NCBI RefSeq assembly: GCF_014650035.1
Contig: NZ_BMUE01000015.1
Location: forward strand, 99,579 to 163,578
Source: Streptomyces lucensis JCM 4490
Lineage (GTDB): Bacteria; Actinomycetota; Actinomycetes; Streptomycetales; Streptomycetaceae
Direction of reading: 5' to 3'
DNA: 64,000 bases
Shown here piece by piece: positions 15,510 through 22,960 of this stretch. The position numbers and the translations under genes were made by a program. Within the stretch, counting starts at the first letter, position 1, and the number at the start of each line of letters is the position of its first letter. The notes beneath the pieces are model-generated. The model had not been told where the DNA came from. It made no database searches and was given only the letters and a program-made list of their open reading frames with translations.

Positions 15510-15663
15510 CGGGCCGTCAGCCATGGACCTGACCAGCCGTCAGTCCAGCATGCAAAACGCGGGTCTCATCATTCGGCACACACGCGTACCGTGACGCGTA
15601 CCGCCGGCCCGGTGCCGCAGGGCGCCGGGCCGGTACCACGAGAAGACGAGTAGGGGTACAGCC

Positions 15664-16485
15664 ATGCCGAAGGCACAGGAGACCGCCGTCTACACCCACG
15701 GGCACCACGAGTCGGTGCTGCGGTCGCACACCTGGCGCACCGCCGCCAACTCCGCTGCCTACCTGCTCGGTTCGCTCAAACCGCACATGCGGATCCTCGA
15801 CATCGGCTGCGGCCCGGGGACCATCACCGCCGACCTCGCGGAACTGGTCCCCGACGGCCGCGTCACCGGTGTGGACCGCGCGCCGGACGTCCTGGAGCAG
15901 GCCCGCGCCACCGCCGCGTCACGCGGCCTGGAGAACATCGACTTCGCGGTCGCCGACGTCCACGCCCTGGACTTCCCGGACGACACCTTCTGCGTGGTCC
16001 ACGCCCACCAGGTGCTCCAGCACGTGGGCGACCCGGTACGGGCGCTGCGCGAGATGGCGCGGGTGACCAGGCCGGGCGGGTACGTCGCCGTGCGCGACGC
16101 GGACTACGCGGCGATGACCTGGTACCCGGCGGTGCCGGGTCTGGACGACTGGCTGGACCTGTACGAGACGGTGGCCCGCGCCAACGGCGGCGAACCCGAC
16201 GCCGGGCGGCGGCTGAGGTCCTGGGCCCTGGCCGCGGGGCTGAAGGACGTCACGGCCACGTCCGGCACCTGGACCTTCGCCACGCCCGAGGAGCGTGCCT
16301 GGTGGAGCGGGCTGTGGGCGGACCGCACCCTGACCTCGGCCTATGCCGAGCGGGCCACCCGGGGCGGGCACGCCACGCCGGAGCGGCTGCGCGCGGTGTC
16401 GGCGGCCTGGCGGGAGTGGGGACACCGCGAGGACGGCTGGTTCGCGGTCCTGCACGGCGAGATCCTGTGCCGTAAGGAGTCATGA
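15664..16485 (+). CDS. Class I SAM-dependent methyltransferase
   Basis: A 273-residue cytoplasmic protein. The SAM-binding motif I is LDIGCGPGTITADL (about 42-55), an acidic residue ends beta-2 (VTGVDRAPDV), VADVHALDFPDDTF is near residue 100, and HQVLQHVGDP is the post-motif region. It resembles UbiE/methyltransferase-11 small-molecule methylases; the substrate is unknown. ATG 15664 lies about ten bases after GAGTAGGGG. It is convergent with the gas vesicle operon, from which it is separated by a hairpin. Confidence 0.88.
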   Translation: MPKAQETAVYTHGHHESVLRSHTWRTAANSAAYLLGSLKPHMRILDIGCGPGTITADLAELVPDGRVTGVDRAPDVLEQARATAASRGLENIDFAVADVHALDFPDDTFCVVHAHQVLQHVGDPVRALREMARVTRPGGYVAVRDADYAAMTWYPAVPGLDDWLDLYETVARANGGEPDAGRRLRSWALAAGLKDVTATSGTWTFATPEERAWWSGLWADRTLTSAYAERATRGGHATPERLRAVSAAWREWGHREDGWFAVLHGEILCRKES

Positions 16486-16489
16486 TCCG

Positions 16490-16519
16490 GCGCCGGGGCC
16501 CCTGGCGGGGTTCCGGCGC
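16490..16519. terminator. Hairpin between methyltransferase and gvpK
   Basis: GCGCCGG (16490-16496) pairs with CCGGCGC (16513-16519). Inside, CCCC (16499-16502) and GGGG (16507-16510) pair around loop TGGC. It lies between two convergent genes and can serve both directions. Confidence 0.6.
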
Positions 16520-16550
16520 TCCCGGCCCGCTCCCCCGGCCCGACGGCGGC

Positions 16551-16832
16551 TCACTCGCGGGGAAGCAGCGGCCCCAGTGGCCCGAGGTCCAGGTTCAGGT
16601 CCTCGGGCCGCAGCCCGTAGCGGTCCCTGAGTTCGGCCATCCGGTCCTCCAGGAGCATCAGGGTGAGCCCGATCCGCTCCTCCTGCTCCTCGGTCAGCTG
16701 GCCGGTGTCGAAGCGGCGCACCGCCTGCCGTTCCATCAGCTGACGCAGCAGCTCCACGACCGTCAGGACGAGTTTCACCAGGTCGCGCTCGACCGTGTCG
16801 GGTTCCAGGTCGAGCCGGTTGCGCACGCTCAT
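16551..16832 (-). CDS. gvpK: Gas vesicle protein GvpK
   Basis: A 93-residue protein matching GvpK: LEPDTVERDLVKLVLTVVEL, then LMERQAVRRFDTGQLTEEQ, ERIGLTLMLLEDRM and LRDRYGLRPEDLNLDLGPLG. GvpK is an accessory protein needed for gas vesicle assembly. Here it is the last gene of the operon, and its ATG overlaps the gvpS stop by four bases. It is slightly shorter at the termini than many GvpK proteins, but the core is complete. Confidence 0.95.
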   Translation of the reverse strand: MSVRNRLDLEPDTVERDLVKLVLTVVELLRQLMERQAVRRFDTGQLTEEQEERIGLTLMLLEDRMAELRDRYGLRPEDLNLDLGPLGPLLPRE

Positions 16833-17017
16833 ACGGGCTCCTCGAAGGGAGAGGGGACCTGTTCGTTCACGGAGCTGATCAGCGCGTTGAGGTCGATGCG
16901 CACGAGGTCGACGTCCGCGATCCGCAACGTGATGTCACCGGTGATCACCACTCCGCCGGCCAGCAACCGGTCCAGCAGGTCGACCAGCGCGATCTCCCGC
17001 CGTTCGATGACGGTCAC
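16829..17017 (-). CDS. gvpS: Gas vesicle GvpA-family protein GvpS
   Basis: A 62-residue protein of the GvpA/J/M family: IALVDLLDRLLAGGVVITGD, then an amphipathic strand ending DLVRIDLNALISSV. It is a minor structural or nucleation component of the vesicle. The GTG start at 17017 follows GGTGGAGCG, 13 bases after the gvpL stop, and its end overlaps gvpK. It lacks the long C-terminal tail present on GvpA and GvpJ here. Confidence 0.9.
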   Translation of the reverse strand: MTVIERREIALVDLLDRLLAGGVVITGDITLRIADVDLVRIDLNALISSVNEQVPSPFEEPV

Positions 17018-17030
17018 CGCTCCACCCCCC

Positions 17031-17795
17031 TCATCGTTCTTCCCCGGTGAACGAGTAGGCGGCCCAGGGACCGGTGAGCTCCACCCGGATGCCCGGGGCC
17101 TCGTCCTTCGTGCGGTCCACCAGTTCCACGAACTCCTCGGAGCGCCCCCGGGGCACGAGGTACGCCCCGTTGAGCACGTTCTGCCCCGGCGCCGCGGACA
17201 ACGCGGAGTTCTGCGGGGCGTGCAGCCGGCAGTCCTCGGCGTGCCGGCACAGGCGCTCGTGCAGGGACTGCGCGAACGCCTCGGCCCGCTGCCACTTCTC
17301 CTCGTGCGCGTGGCTGCTCTCGCGCCGCCGGCGCAGGTAGTCCCGTCCGCTCGCGGGCTTCGCCGCGGCGGGGGCGGGCGCGGCGGATTCCGCCGGCTCG
17401 GGCTCCAGGAACACCTTCACGCCCCACTCCACCCGGCCGGCCAGCCGGTCCAGGACGCCGCGGAAGTCGTCCTCGCGCGCCTCGATCATCGTCCGGATCC
17501 CGCTGTCGTCCCGGAACACGGTCGCGAGTCGGAGCGGCAGCGGGGTGGTGACCGTGGTGAGGGCGTCGATCACGCCCTGGTGGGCGCGTGCGGTCGCGGA
17601 CAGCCAGTCCAAATCCTCCAGGTGGGCCTTGAGGGCCTCCTCGGAGAAGTCGGCCTCCGGGACCGTGCTGACGACGGCGACCAGGCCGTGGTGGTGCAGC
17701 AGCGCGGGCGGGGCGCCGCCGATGCCCACCAGCTGGGACTGCAGGGGCAGGTCGAAGGGGCGGCAGACGGCGTAGACGTACCGCAGTCCGATCAT
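17031..17795 (-). CDS. gvpL: Gas vesicle protein GvpL (GvpL/GvpF family)
   Basis: A 254-residue GvpL/F protein that begins MIGLRYVYAVCRPF. Other family stretches are VVSTVPEADFSEEAL, HQGVIDALTTVTTPLPLRL, DYLRRRRESSHAHEEKWQRA and LTGPWAAYSFTG at the C-terminus, the typical end of the family. GvpF/L proteins interact with GvpA and other accessory proteins during assembly. It overlaps gvpJ by four bases. The Pro/Ala-rich insert near residues 152-167 (PAESAAPAPAAAKPAS) is a likely flexible linker. Confidence 0.93.
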   Translation of the reverse strand: MIGLRYVYAVCRPFDLPLQSQLVGIGGAPPALLHHHGLVAVVSTVPEADFSEEALKAHLEDLDWLSATARAHQGVIDALTTVTTPLPLRLATVFRDDSGIRTMIEAREDDFRGVLDRLAGRVEWGVKVFLEPEPAESAAPAPAAAKPASGRDYLRRRRESSHAHEEKWQRAEAFAQSLHERLCRHAEDCRLHAPQNSALSAAPGQNVLNGAYLVPRGRSEEFVELVDRTKDEAPGIRVELTGPWAAYSFTGEER

Positions 17796-18139
17796 GGTGC
17801 CTCCTTCGGTGTGCGGCGGCCCGGTTCCAGCTCCAGCTCCTCCAGCCGGGCCAGCCGCTCTCTCAGCTCGGCGTTCTCCCGGGCCAGCTCGTCGCGGCGA
17901 GCCCGGGAGGAGAGGGCCGGGTCGGTCTCCCACCAGTCGATGCCCATCTCCTTGGCCTTGTCGACCGAGGCGACGATGAGCCGCAGCTTGATGGTGAGCA
18001 GTTCGATGTCGAGCAGGTTGATCCGGATGTCACCCGCGATGACGACACCCTTGTCGAGCACCCGTTCCAGGATGTCGGCGAGGTTGGCCCCCGAGCCCTG
18101 GCCGTAGGGCTCGGGGGGGAAGCGACTGGCCGTCGTCAT
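17792..18139 (-). CDS. gvpJ: Gas vesicle GvpA-family protein GvpJ
   Basis: A 115-residue protein with a GvpA-family core at about 19-75: LADILERVLDKGVVIAGDI, RINLLDIELLTIKLRLIV, then KEMGIDWWETDP, which is the GvpJ-type extension. The C-terminal part is a charged coiled-coil-like helix (ARENAELRERLARLEELELE). It is thought to act in nucleation or cap formation of the vesicle. The ATG at 18139 overlaps the gvpZ stop; the longer upstream frame in this phase is a shadow of gvpZ. Confidence 0.93.
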   Translation of the reverse strand: MTTASRFPPEPYGQGSGANLADILERVLDKGVVIAGDIRINLLDIELLTIKLRLIVASVDKAKEMGIDWWETDPALSSRARRDELARENAELRERLARLEELELEPGRRTPKEAP

Positions 18140-19371
18140 CGACGACTCCCGCGCTCCGCGTACTCCGGCTCCTCTTCCTCGTACTCCTCGTCCTCCCGGG
18201 GCTCCTCGCCCTCGTCGGCCTCGTCGGCCTCGTCCTCGTACGCGCCTTCCTCGTCCTCGTCGGCCTCGTCCTCGTCGGCCTCGTTCTCGTACTCGCCCTC
18301 TTCGTCCTCGTCGGCCTCGTTCTCGTCGGCCTCGTTCTCGTCGGCCTCGGCCTCGTACGGCTCCTCTTCCTCTTGCTCCTCTTCCTCTTCGCCGGGCGCT
18401 TCGCCGCCCTCTTCGGGCTCCTCCGCGCCCTCTTCGGGCTCCTCCGTCCCGGGCTCGCCCTGCTCCTGCTCGGCCTGCTCCTCCTCGGCCACCGCGTCCT
18501 CGTGGCTGCGGACCACCTCGCCGTCTTGGATTTCGCCGCGCCAGCCGTCCTCCGCCTCGCCCTTGAGCGTGATGTGCCGGGCGAAGTTCTTGAAGTCGAG
18601 CCGGACCCTGCGGCCCTGGGCACGCCAGATGTTGCCCGTCTTCTCGAAGAGGCCGCTCGGGTAGTACTCCATGACCAGCAGGATGCGGGTGAGGTTGTCG
18701 TCGAGCCGGTGGAAGCTGACGACGCCCTTGTTGGTGCCCTTGGCGGCCTCCGACGTCCACTGGATCTTGTAGTCGGGAACCTGCTCGACGGTGTGGGCCT
18801 TCCAGCTGCGGCTGGACCAGAAGATCTTCGCCTGCCAGTCGGAGTTCGTGTCGTCGGCGCGGCTCGCGCTCTTCACGCCCTTGGCGAAGGTGCTGAAGTC
18901 CTGGTACTGGGTCCACTGGTCGTAGGCGGTGCGCACCGGCACGCCGACGTCGACGGACTCGACGATGACGATCGGCTTGTTGCCCCCGCCCTTGCGTTTG
19001 CTCTTGCCCTTGCCGCCCAGCCCCTTCAGCTTGTCCATGACGGTGTCCTTGGCGTGCGAGGCACCCAGCTCCAGCGCGGAGCGCAGCGGGCCCTTGCCCT
19101 CTGCGACCTTGCGGCCCGCGTTCAGCGCCAGTTTGGCGAAGCCCGGGCTGTTGCCCTCGGCGATGTCGTTGAGCTTGCCCGTGGTCTCACCGAGCTTGCG
19201 GCCGAAGCCGACCAGCATCTTCTGCGCCTGGGCGGCCAGGTACTCCTGGACCTCGGCCTTGAGCCGGTCCGCCGCCTCGCTGTGCGCCAGGTCGGTCAGG
19301 GGGTTGTTCTTGGCTGCTCCGCCCGCGGCCTTGCCGGCGGCGGACGTCGCGGATCCGACGGCCTCGGTCAT
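18136..19371 (-). CDS. gvpZ: GvpZ, SRPBCC domain protein with a long acidic tail
   Basis: A 411-residue protein. An N-terminal helical region (1-125) is followed by an SRPBCC/polyketide-cyclase-like domain (about 130-285) starting IVIVESVDVGVPVRTAYDQW and containing SSRSWKAHTVEQVPDYKIQW and TRILLVMEYYPSGL. Residues from about 295 to the end are almost only Glu, Asp, Ala, Pro and Gly, with short repeats such as EADENEADENEAD and EADEDEADEDEEG. It belongs to the Streptomyces-type gvp operon, and its role in vesicle formation is unclear. The preceding gvpY ends in a strongly basic tail, so the two may associate (inference). It overlaps both neighbours by four bases. Confidence 0.88.
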   Translation of the reverse strand: MTEAVGSATSAAGKAAGGAAKNNPLTDLAHSEAADRLKAEVQEYLAAQAQKMLVGFGRKLGETTGKLNDIAEGNSPGFAKLALNAGRKVAEGKGPLRSALELGASHAKDTVMDKLKGLGGKGKSKRKGGGNKPIVIVESVDVGVPVRTAYDQWTQYQDFSTFAKGVKSASRADDTNSDWQAKIFWSSRSWKAHTVEQVPDYKIQWTSEAAKGTNKGVVSFHRLDDNLTRILLVMEYYPSGLFEKTGNIWRAQGRRVRLDFKNFARHITLKGEAEDGWRGEIQDGEVVRSHEDAVAEEEQAEQEQGEPGTEEPEEGAEEPEEGGEAPGEEEEEQEEEEPYEAEADENEADENEADEDEEGEYENEADEDEADEDEEGAYEDEADEADEGEEPREDEEYEEEEPEYAERGSRR

Positions 19372-19973
19372 CGGTCGTCACCGCCCTTCGACTGCCGGGT
19401 CCGGCCTCCGCGGGCCGCGGCGCCGGCCGCTGCGGTCTTCTTCGCGGCCGCCTTGCGGGCCGAACCCGCCTTGCGGGCCGCACCGCCCGCGGTCTTCGCC
19501 GCGGTCTTCCTGGCGGGGGCCTTTCCGGACGCCTTCTTCCGCGGGGCCTTGCCGGCCTCCTCGCGGTCGGCCTCCGCACGAGACGACTCGTCCTCGTCCT
19601 CCCGTTCCGCGGAGTCCTCCTGGGGCTCGCCGTCCTCCTCGTCCTGCTCCGGCACGACCCCGGCCAACTGGTCGCGCACCGTGGCGGTACGGCCGTGCAG
19701 CCGGTCCGCGAGCGCGCTCATCTGGCGCTCGGCCATGGCCCCGGTGGCGGCCTTGCCGACGCCCCGCAGGTCGTCGCGCAACTGGTCGCCGATCTCCTTG
19801 AACTGCGGGTTGTCCCGCAACTGGCGCTGGGCCAGCTCGGCGAGACCCCGCGGGCCGAGGTTCAGCTTCTTGCCGGCCACCAGGGAACCGACGGCGAGCG
19901 CCATTTTCAGTTTCTTCGTACGTCCCAGGAAGTATCCGGCCCCTACAGCGAGGCCCAGTGCCGTTCGGTTCAT
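19368..19973 (-). CDS. gvpY: GvpY, gas vesicle operon protein with a Lys/Ala-rich tail
   Basis: A 201-residue protein. The N-terminus MNRTALGLAVGAGYFLGRTKK and a following hydrophobic stretch (MALAVGSLVAGKKL) suggest peripheral or membrane contact. The middle is helical (RGLAELAQRQLRDNPQFKEI). Residues about 110-140 are acidic, and from about 142 on the chain is a histone-H1-like Lys/Arg/Ala/Thr region (KKASGKAPARKTAAKTAG, KAAAKKTAAAGAAARGG). It is assigned by operon position between gvpG and gvpZ. The function is not established; the basic tail could bind DNA, polyphosphate or the acidic tail of GvpZ. Confidence 0.85.
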   Translation of the reverse strand: MNRTALGLAVGAGYFLGRTKKLKMALAVGSLVAGKKLNLGPRGLAELAQRQLRDNPQFKEIGDQLRDDLRGVGKAATGAMAERQMSALADRLHGRTATVRDQLAGVVPEQDEEDGEPQEDSAEREDEDESSRAEADREEAGKAPRKKASGKAPARKTAAKTAGGAARKAGSARKAAAKKTAAAGAAARGGRTRQSKGGDDR

Positions 19974-19974
19974 G

Positions 19975-20232
19975 TCACGTCCCGTTGCCTGTGGTGTCGC
20001 CGGAGCGCAGCGCGGTCTCCAGCCGGTCGAGCAGTTCGTCCTCGCGCCGGTCGAACTCCTCCTCGGTGATCTCGCCCGCCTCCAGCTCTTCCTCGAGACG
20101 GGCGAGTTCGGCCCGTACGGTGGCGGGGTCGTAGTAGATCCGCTCCGCTTCGCTGAGCACCTGCCTGATCGCCCATCCGGCGCCTCGCACCGGTGCGAAC
20201 GGCAGCAGCAGCACCTCGCCGATCAGTCCCAC
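19975..20232 (-). CDS. gvpG: Gas vesicle protein GvpG
   Basis: An 85-residue protein matching GvpG: GLIGEVLLLPFAPVRGAGW at the N-terminus, ERIYYDPATVRAEL, then a charged helix LARLEEELEAGEITEEEFD. GvpG is an accessory assembly protein usually adjacent to gvpF, as here. The start is GTG at 20232, preceded by GAAGGAGGGACACC. The first 20 residues are hydrophobic and could contact the vesicle or the membrane. Confidence 0.93.
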   Translation of the reverse strand: MGLIGEVLLLPFAPVRGAGWAIRQVLSEAERIYYDPATVRAELARLEEELEAGEITEEEFDRREDELLDRLETALRSGDTTGNGT

Positions 20233-20265
20233 GGTGTCCCTCCTTCCGTTCGGGCCGGACCGCGT

Positions 20266-21036
20266 CTACTGCGCTCCGGCGTCGGCGCCGGCCGCGCTGC
20301 CCGCGGGCTCGGCGGGGCCGGGCTCGACGAAGCTGTACGGCGGCAGCGGCCCGTTGACCCGCAGGTCGAGGTGGGGGTGGCTGTCGCGGACTTGCTCGAC
20401 GGCGGCCAGGAACTGCTCGGCCGTGTCCCGGGCGACCAGGAACGACAGGTTGACCAGCCAGCCGGTGGACTCAGGGCCCACGCTCAGCGCGGCGCCGGCC
20501 GGCTCCAGCGCGGACCGCACCTCGGCGGCGTCCTCGGACTCCTTGGCCTTGACCGCGGCCGCGACCATCTCGCCGAGCCGGATCTTGTCGTCGTAACCGC
20601 CGCCGCCGGCACGCCGGTTGGCCTCGGCGAGGGAGCGGATCTCCGCGTTCTCCGCCATCACCTGGTGCAGGACCGCGTCCTCGACGTGCGTGGCCTTGAT
20701 GTTGTACTCGACCTTGCCGTCCAGTTCCCGCAGCCGCTCCTGGTAGTGCTGCGACCGGTCGCCGAGCACCTGGACGACGGCGTCGTCGCTGTCGGCGACG
20801 CTGCCGAAGCGCATCGGCAGCACACAGCCGGCCGCACCGGCCTCGGCGAGCACGTTCTGGTGCGCGAGCAGGTCCCTGCGCTTGGGGCGCAGCCCCTCGG
20901 GTGCGTCGCTGACCACGGCGGCCAGGTCCCCGGCCGTCAGCACGCGCACCGGCAGGGGCGGCTCGCCCACGCCGGTCATGCCTTCGGGGAGCGCGGGGTG
21001 CGACCGTGCGGTGATCCCGTAGACGTAGGTGCTCAC
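20266..21036 (-). CDS. gvpF: Gas vesicle protein GvpF (GvpL/GvpF family)
   Basis: A 256-residue GvpL/F protein. It starts STYVYGITARSHPALPEG and shows LAAVVSDAPEGLRPKRRDLL, HQNVLAEA, VLPMRFGSV and a coiled-coil helix around YQERLRELDGKVEYNIKA. The end LPPYSFVEPGP matches the family C-terminus. GvpF is thought to bind GvpA during early assembly and can be a minor wall component. The GTG start overlaps the gvpA stop (GTGA), so the two are translationally coupled. Confidence 0.95.
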   Translation of the reverse strand: MSTYVYGITARSHPALPEGMTGVGEPPLPVRVLTAGDLAAVVSDAPEGLRPKRRDLLAHQNVLAEAGAAGCVLPMRFGSVADSDDAVVQVLGDRSQHYQERLRELDGKVEYNIKATHVEDAVLHQVMAENAEIRSLAEANRRAGGGGYDDKIRLGEMVAAAVKAKESEDAAEVRSALEPAGAALSVGPESTGWLVNLSFLVARDTAEQFLAAVEQVRDSHPHLDLRVNGPLPPYSFVEPGPAEPAGSAAGADAGAQ

Positions 21037-21455
21037 TCCGACTCCTCCTTACGCCGGGCCGGGGCCTTGCGGGCGCGCGGCCGGGACTCGCCCTGCCCCT
21101 CGTCACGTCCCTGCTTGAAGGCGTCGGATATGGTCTCCGCCGCCCCCGAGAGCGCGCCCTTGGACTTGCCGCGGGCGCCGGACTCGGTGACCTCGCCGAC
21201 GATCTCGGGCAGGCCGGGGCTCTTGCGCGGGCCCGCTTCCAGGTCGAGGCGGTTGCACGCCTCGGCGAAGCGCAGATAGGTGTCGACGCTGGCCACGACG
21301 ACCCGTACGTCGATCTTGAGGATCTCGATGCCCACCAGGGAGACGCGCACGAAGGCATCGATGACGAGCCCCCTGTCGAGCACCAGTTCCAGTACGTCGT
21401 AGAGGCCGCTGCTGCCGCCTCCGCCGCCGGTCTGCTGTGCCGGTACAACGGTCAT
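21033..21455 (-). CDS. gvpA: Gas vesicle structural protein GvpA (with C-terminal extension)
   Basis: A 140-residue protein. The GvpA core (about 17-70) contains GLYDVLELVLDRGLVIDAFV, LVGIEILKIDVRVVVASV and YLRFAEACNRLDL, the amphipathic wall-forming unit. The conserved core is followed by about 70 residues of charged, Gly/Ser/Lys/Arg-rich sequence, longer than the classical cyanobacterial or haloarchaeal GvpA of roughly 70-75 residues. A Gly-rich linker (TGGGGGSSG) precedes the core. It is translationally coupled to gvpF. The tail is a notable departure for a protein meant to tile a smooth wall. Confidence 0.93.
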   Translation of the reverse strand: MTVVPAQQTGGGGGSSGLYDVLELVLDRGLVIDAFVRVSLVGIEILKIDVRVVVASVDTYLRFAEACNRLDLEAGPRKSPGLPEIVGEVTESGARGKSKGALSGAAETISDAFKQGRDEGQGESRPRARKAPARRKEESE

Positions 21456-21528
21456 GCCGGCCGTTCCTCCTTCTCGGTCTTCGGGTGCGCGGTGTGTGGC
21501 TGGACGCCGGTCGCGGGATGCGGGCGGC

Positions 21529-21903
21529 CTAGTGGCCGCCGCCCCTGCGCGCGTCGGCCCGTCCGCGCTCGTAGCGGCGGACGCGCCGGTAGCCGGTGAG
21601 CTGACCCTGCAGGTCCAGCTCGACCTGGTAGCTCGCCATGAGGCTCATGGTGTCCGGGACCCGCTCCAGTTCCAGGACCTCCATCTCGAGCGACCATCCG
21701 TCCTCGGTCTGCTCGAAGGAGGACACCGACTCCGGGGCGAGACCGGTCAGCTCGCTGAGCTGGGCGCGGGCCTCACGCAGCACCTGCATGGGGGCCGGCC
21801 GCTCGGCGGCGGGAGCGTCCTGCGACGCTTCGTCGTCCGTCTGCCGCGCTTTCTGGGTTTTCTGTGAACTCTGCGAATCGGGTGTGTCGTTTGTGTTCGT
21901 CAT
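21529..21903 (-). CDS. gvpO: Gas vesicle protein GvpO
   Basis: A 124-residue protein that opens the operon. The first 40 residues are polar and low complexity. The GvpO domain follows (about 41-115): VLREARAQLSELTGLAPESV, SSFEQTEDGWSLEMEVLELE, and a strand-rich end YQVELDLQGQLTGYRRVRRY. GvpO is an accessory protein essential for vesicle formation in some haloarchaea. I prefer ATG 21903 over GTG 21909 because GGGGAGAGG lies at correct spacing. The operon promoter must lie in 21904-22024. Confidence 0.92.
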   Translation of the reverse strand: MTNTNDTPDSQSSQKTQKARQTDDEASQDAPAAERPAPMQVLREARAQLSELTGLAPESVSSFEQTEDGWSLEMEVLELERVPDTMSLMASYQVELDLQGQLTGYRRVRRYERGRADARRGGGH

Positions 21904-22024
21904 GGCCACCTCTCCCCTGCGTGTGGCCGCTCATCCCCTGGCCAAACATTCCGGGGGCACCCGCCCTCGACGCCGCAGGTGGCAGACGGTCCGCGGGGGG
22001 CCGGCCGGGGGCGACGGGCGGCGG

Positions 22025-22960
22025 TCAGCGGGTGAGCGCCGCGAGACGGCGCCGGGCGGGTCCGAGGGCCCGGCCCCGGCCGGTCAGCGCGGCCCACGGG
22101 TCACTGCGGGCCTGGTCGACGGCGTCGGCGATGGTCCAGCGCCGGGCATGGACGTCTGGATCGGCCACCTGTTCCCAGCTTAGGGGCACGGCGACGGGGG
22201 CGCCGGGCAGGGCGCGGACCGTGTAGGGGCCGACGGCGGTCTGCGCGTAGCCGTTGCGCTGCACGTCCAGGTAGAGGCGGCCGGCGCGCTCCTTCTTGCG
22301 GACTGCGGTGGTGAGCCGCTCCGGGTGCCGGGAGGCGGCCAGCTCCGCGACGTCGTGGGCGAATCGCCGTACGTCGTCGAAGTCGTGCCGCCCGTCGAGG
22401 GGGACGACGAGGTGCAGTCCGCGCGAGCCGGTGGTCATCGGGGCGGCGGGCAGGTCCAGCTCGTCCAGCAGCTCGCGCACCCGGACGGCGGCCTCGCGGA
22501 CCTGGGCGAAGTCGTCACCGGCGGGGTCGAGGTCGAACACGAGCCGGTCGGGGTGGTCCGGGCCGGCGGCCCGGTCGGTGCGGGAGAGCCAGCGGTGCAG
22601 GGTGAGACAGGCCTGGTCGGCCAGGTAAAGCAGGGTGGCGGTGTCGTCGCACACGACGTGCGTGACCGTGCCGCCCTCCTTGGCGACCTCGGCGCGGGTG
22701 ATCCAGTCCGGGTAGTGGCCGGGGGCGTTCTTCTGCATGAACCGCGGCCCGTCGAGGCCGTCCGGATGCCTCTCCAGCATCAGCGGACGGCCCCGCAGGT
22801 GCGGCAGCAGGTAGGGGGCGACGCGCCTGTAGTAGTCGGCGAGGTCGCCCTTGGTGTACTGCCCGACGCCGGCTGCCCCGGGGAAGAGGACCTTGCCGGG
22901 CCGGTGGACGCGCACCGTGCGACGGCCCGCCCGTATGCTCCGGGCGTCGCCGTCGCTCAT
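22025..22960 (-). CDS. LigD-type DNA polymerase/primase domain protein (NHEJ-associated)
   Basis: A 311-residue stand-alone polymerase domain of the archaeo-eukaryotic primase superfamily, as in LigD. It shows the RTVRVHRPGKVLFP N-terminus, YYRRVAPYLLPHLRGRPLML, the catalytic Asp pair in LVFDLDPAGDD, TTGSRGLHLVVPL (Ser-x-Gly-x-His) and YLDVQRNGYAQTAV. No ligase or 3'-nuclease domain is attached. Such proteins fill gaps or add nucleotides in Ku-dependent end joining. Its ATG overlaps the transketolase stop by four bases, so the two are cotranscribed. Confidence 0.9.
   Translation of the reverse strand: MSDGDARSIRAGRRTVRVHRPGKVLFPGAAGVGQYTKGDLADYYRRVAPYLLPHLRGRPLMLERHPDGLDGPRFMQKNAPGHYPDWITRAEVAKEGGTVTHVVCDDTATLLYLADQACLTLHRWLSRTDRAAGPDHPDRLVFDLDPAGDDFAQVREAAVRVRELLDELDLPAAPMTTGSRGLHLVVPLDGRHDFDDVRRFAHDVAELAASRHPERLTTAVRKKERAGRLYLDVQRNGYAQTAVGPYTVRALPGAPVAVPLSWEQVADPDVHARRWTIADAVDQARSDPWAALTGRGRALGPARRRLAALTR

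Noticed and set aside
18373..21279. A 968-codon open frame antisense to the gas vesicle genes
   Set aside because: It is a GC-rich shadow: its codon pattern is poor and all six gvp genes beneath it are recognisable in their own frames.
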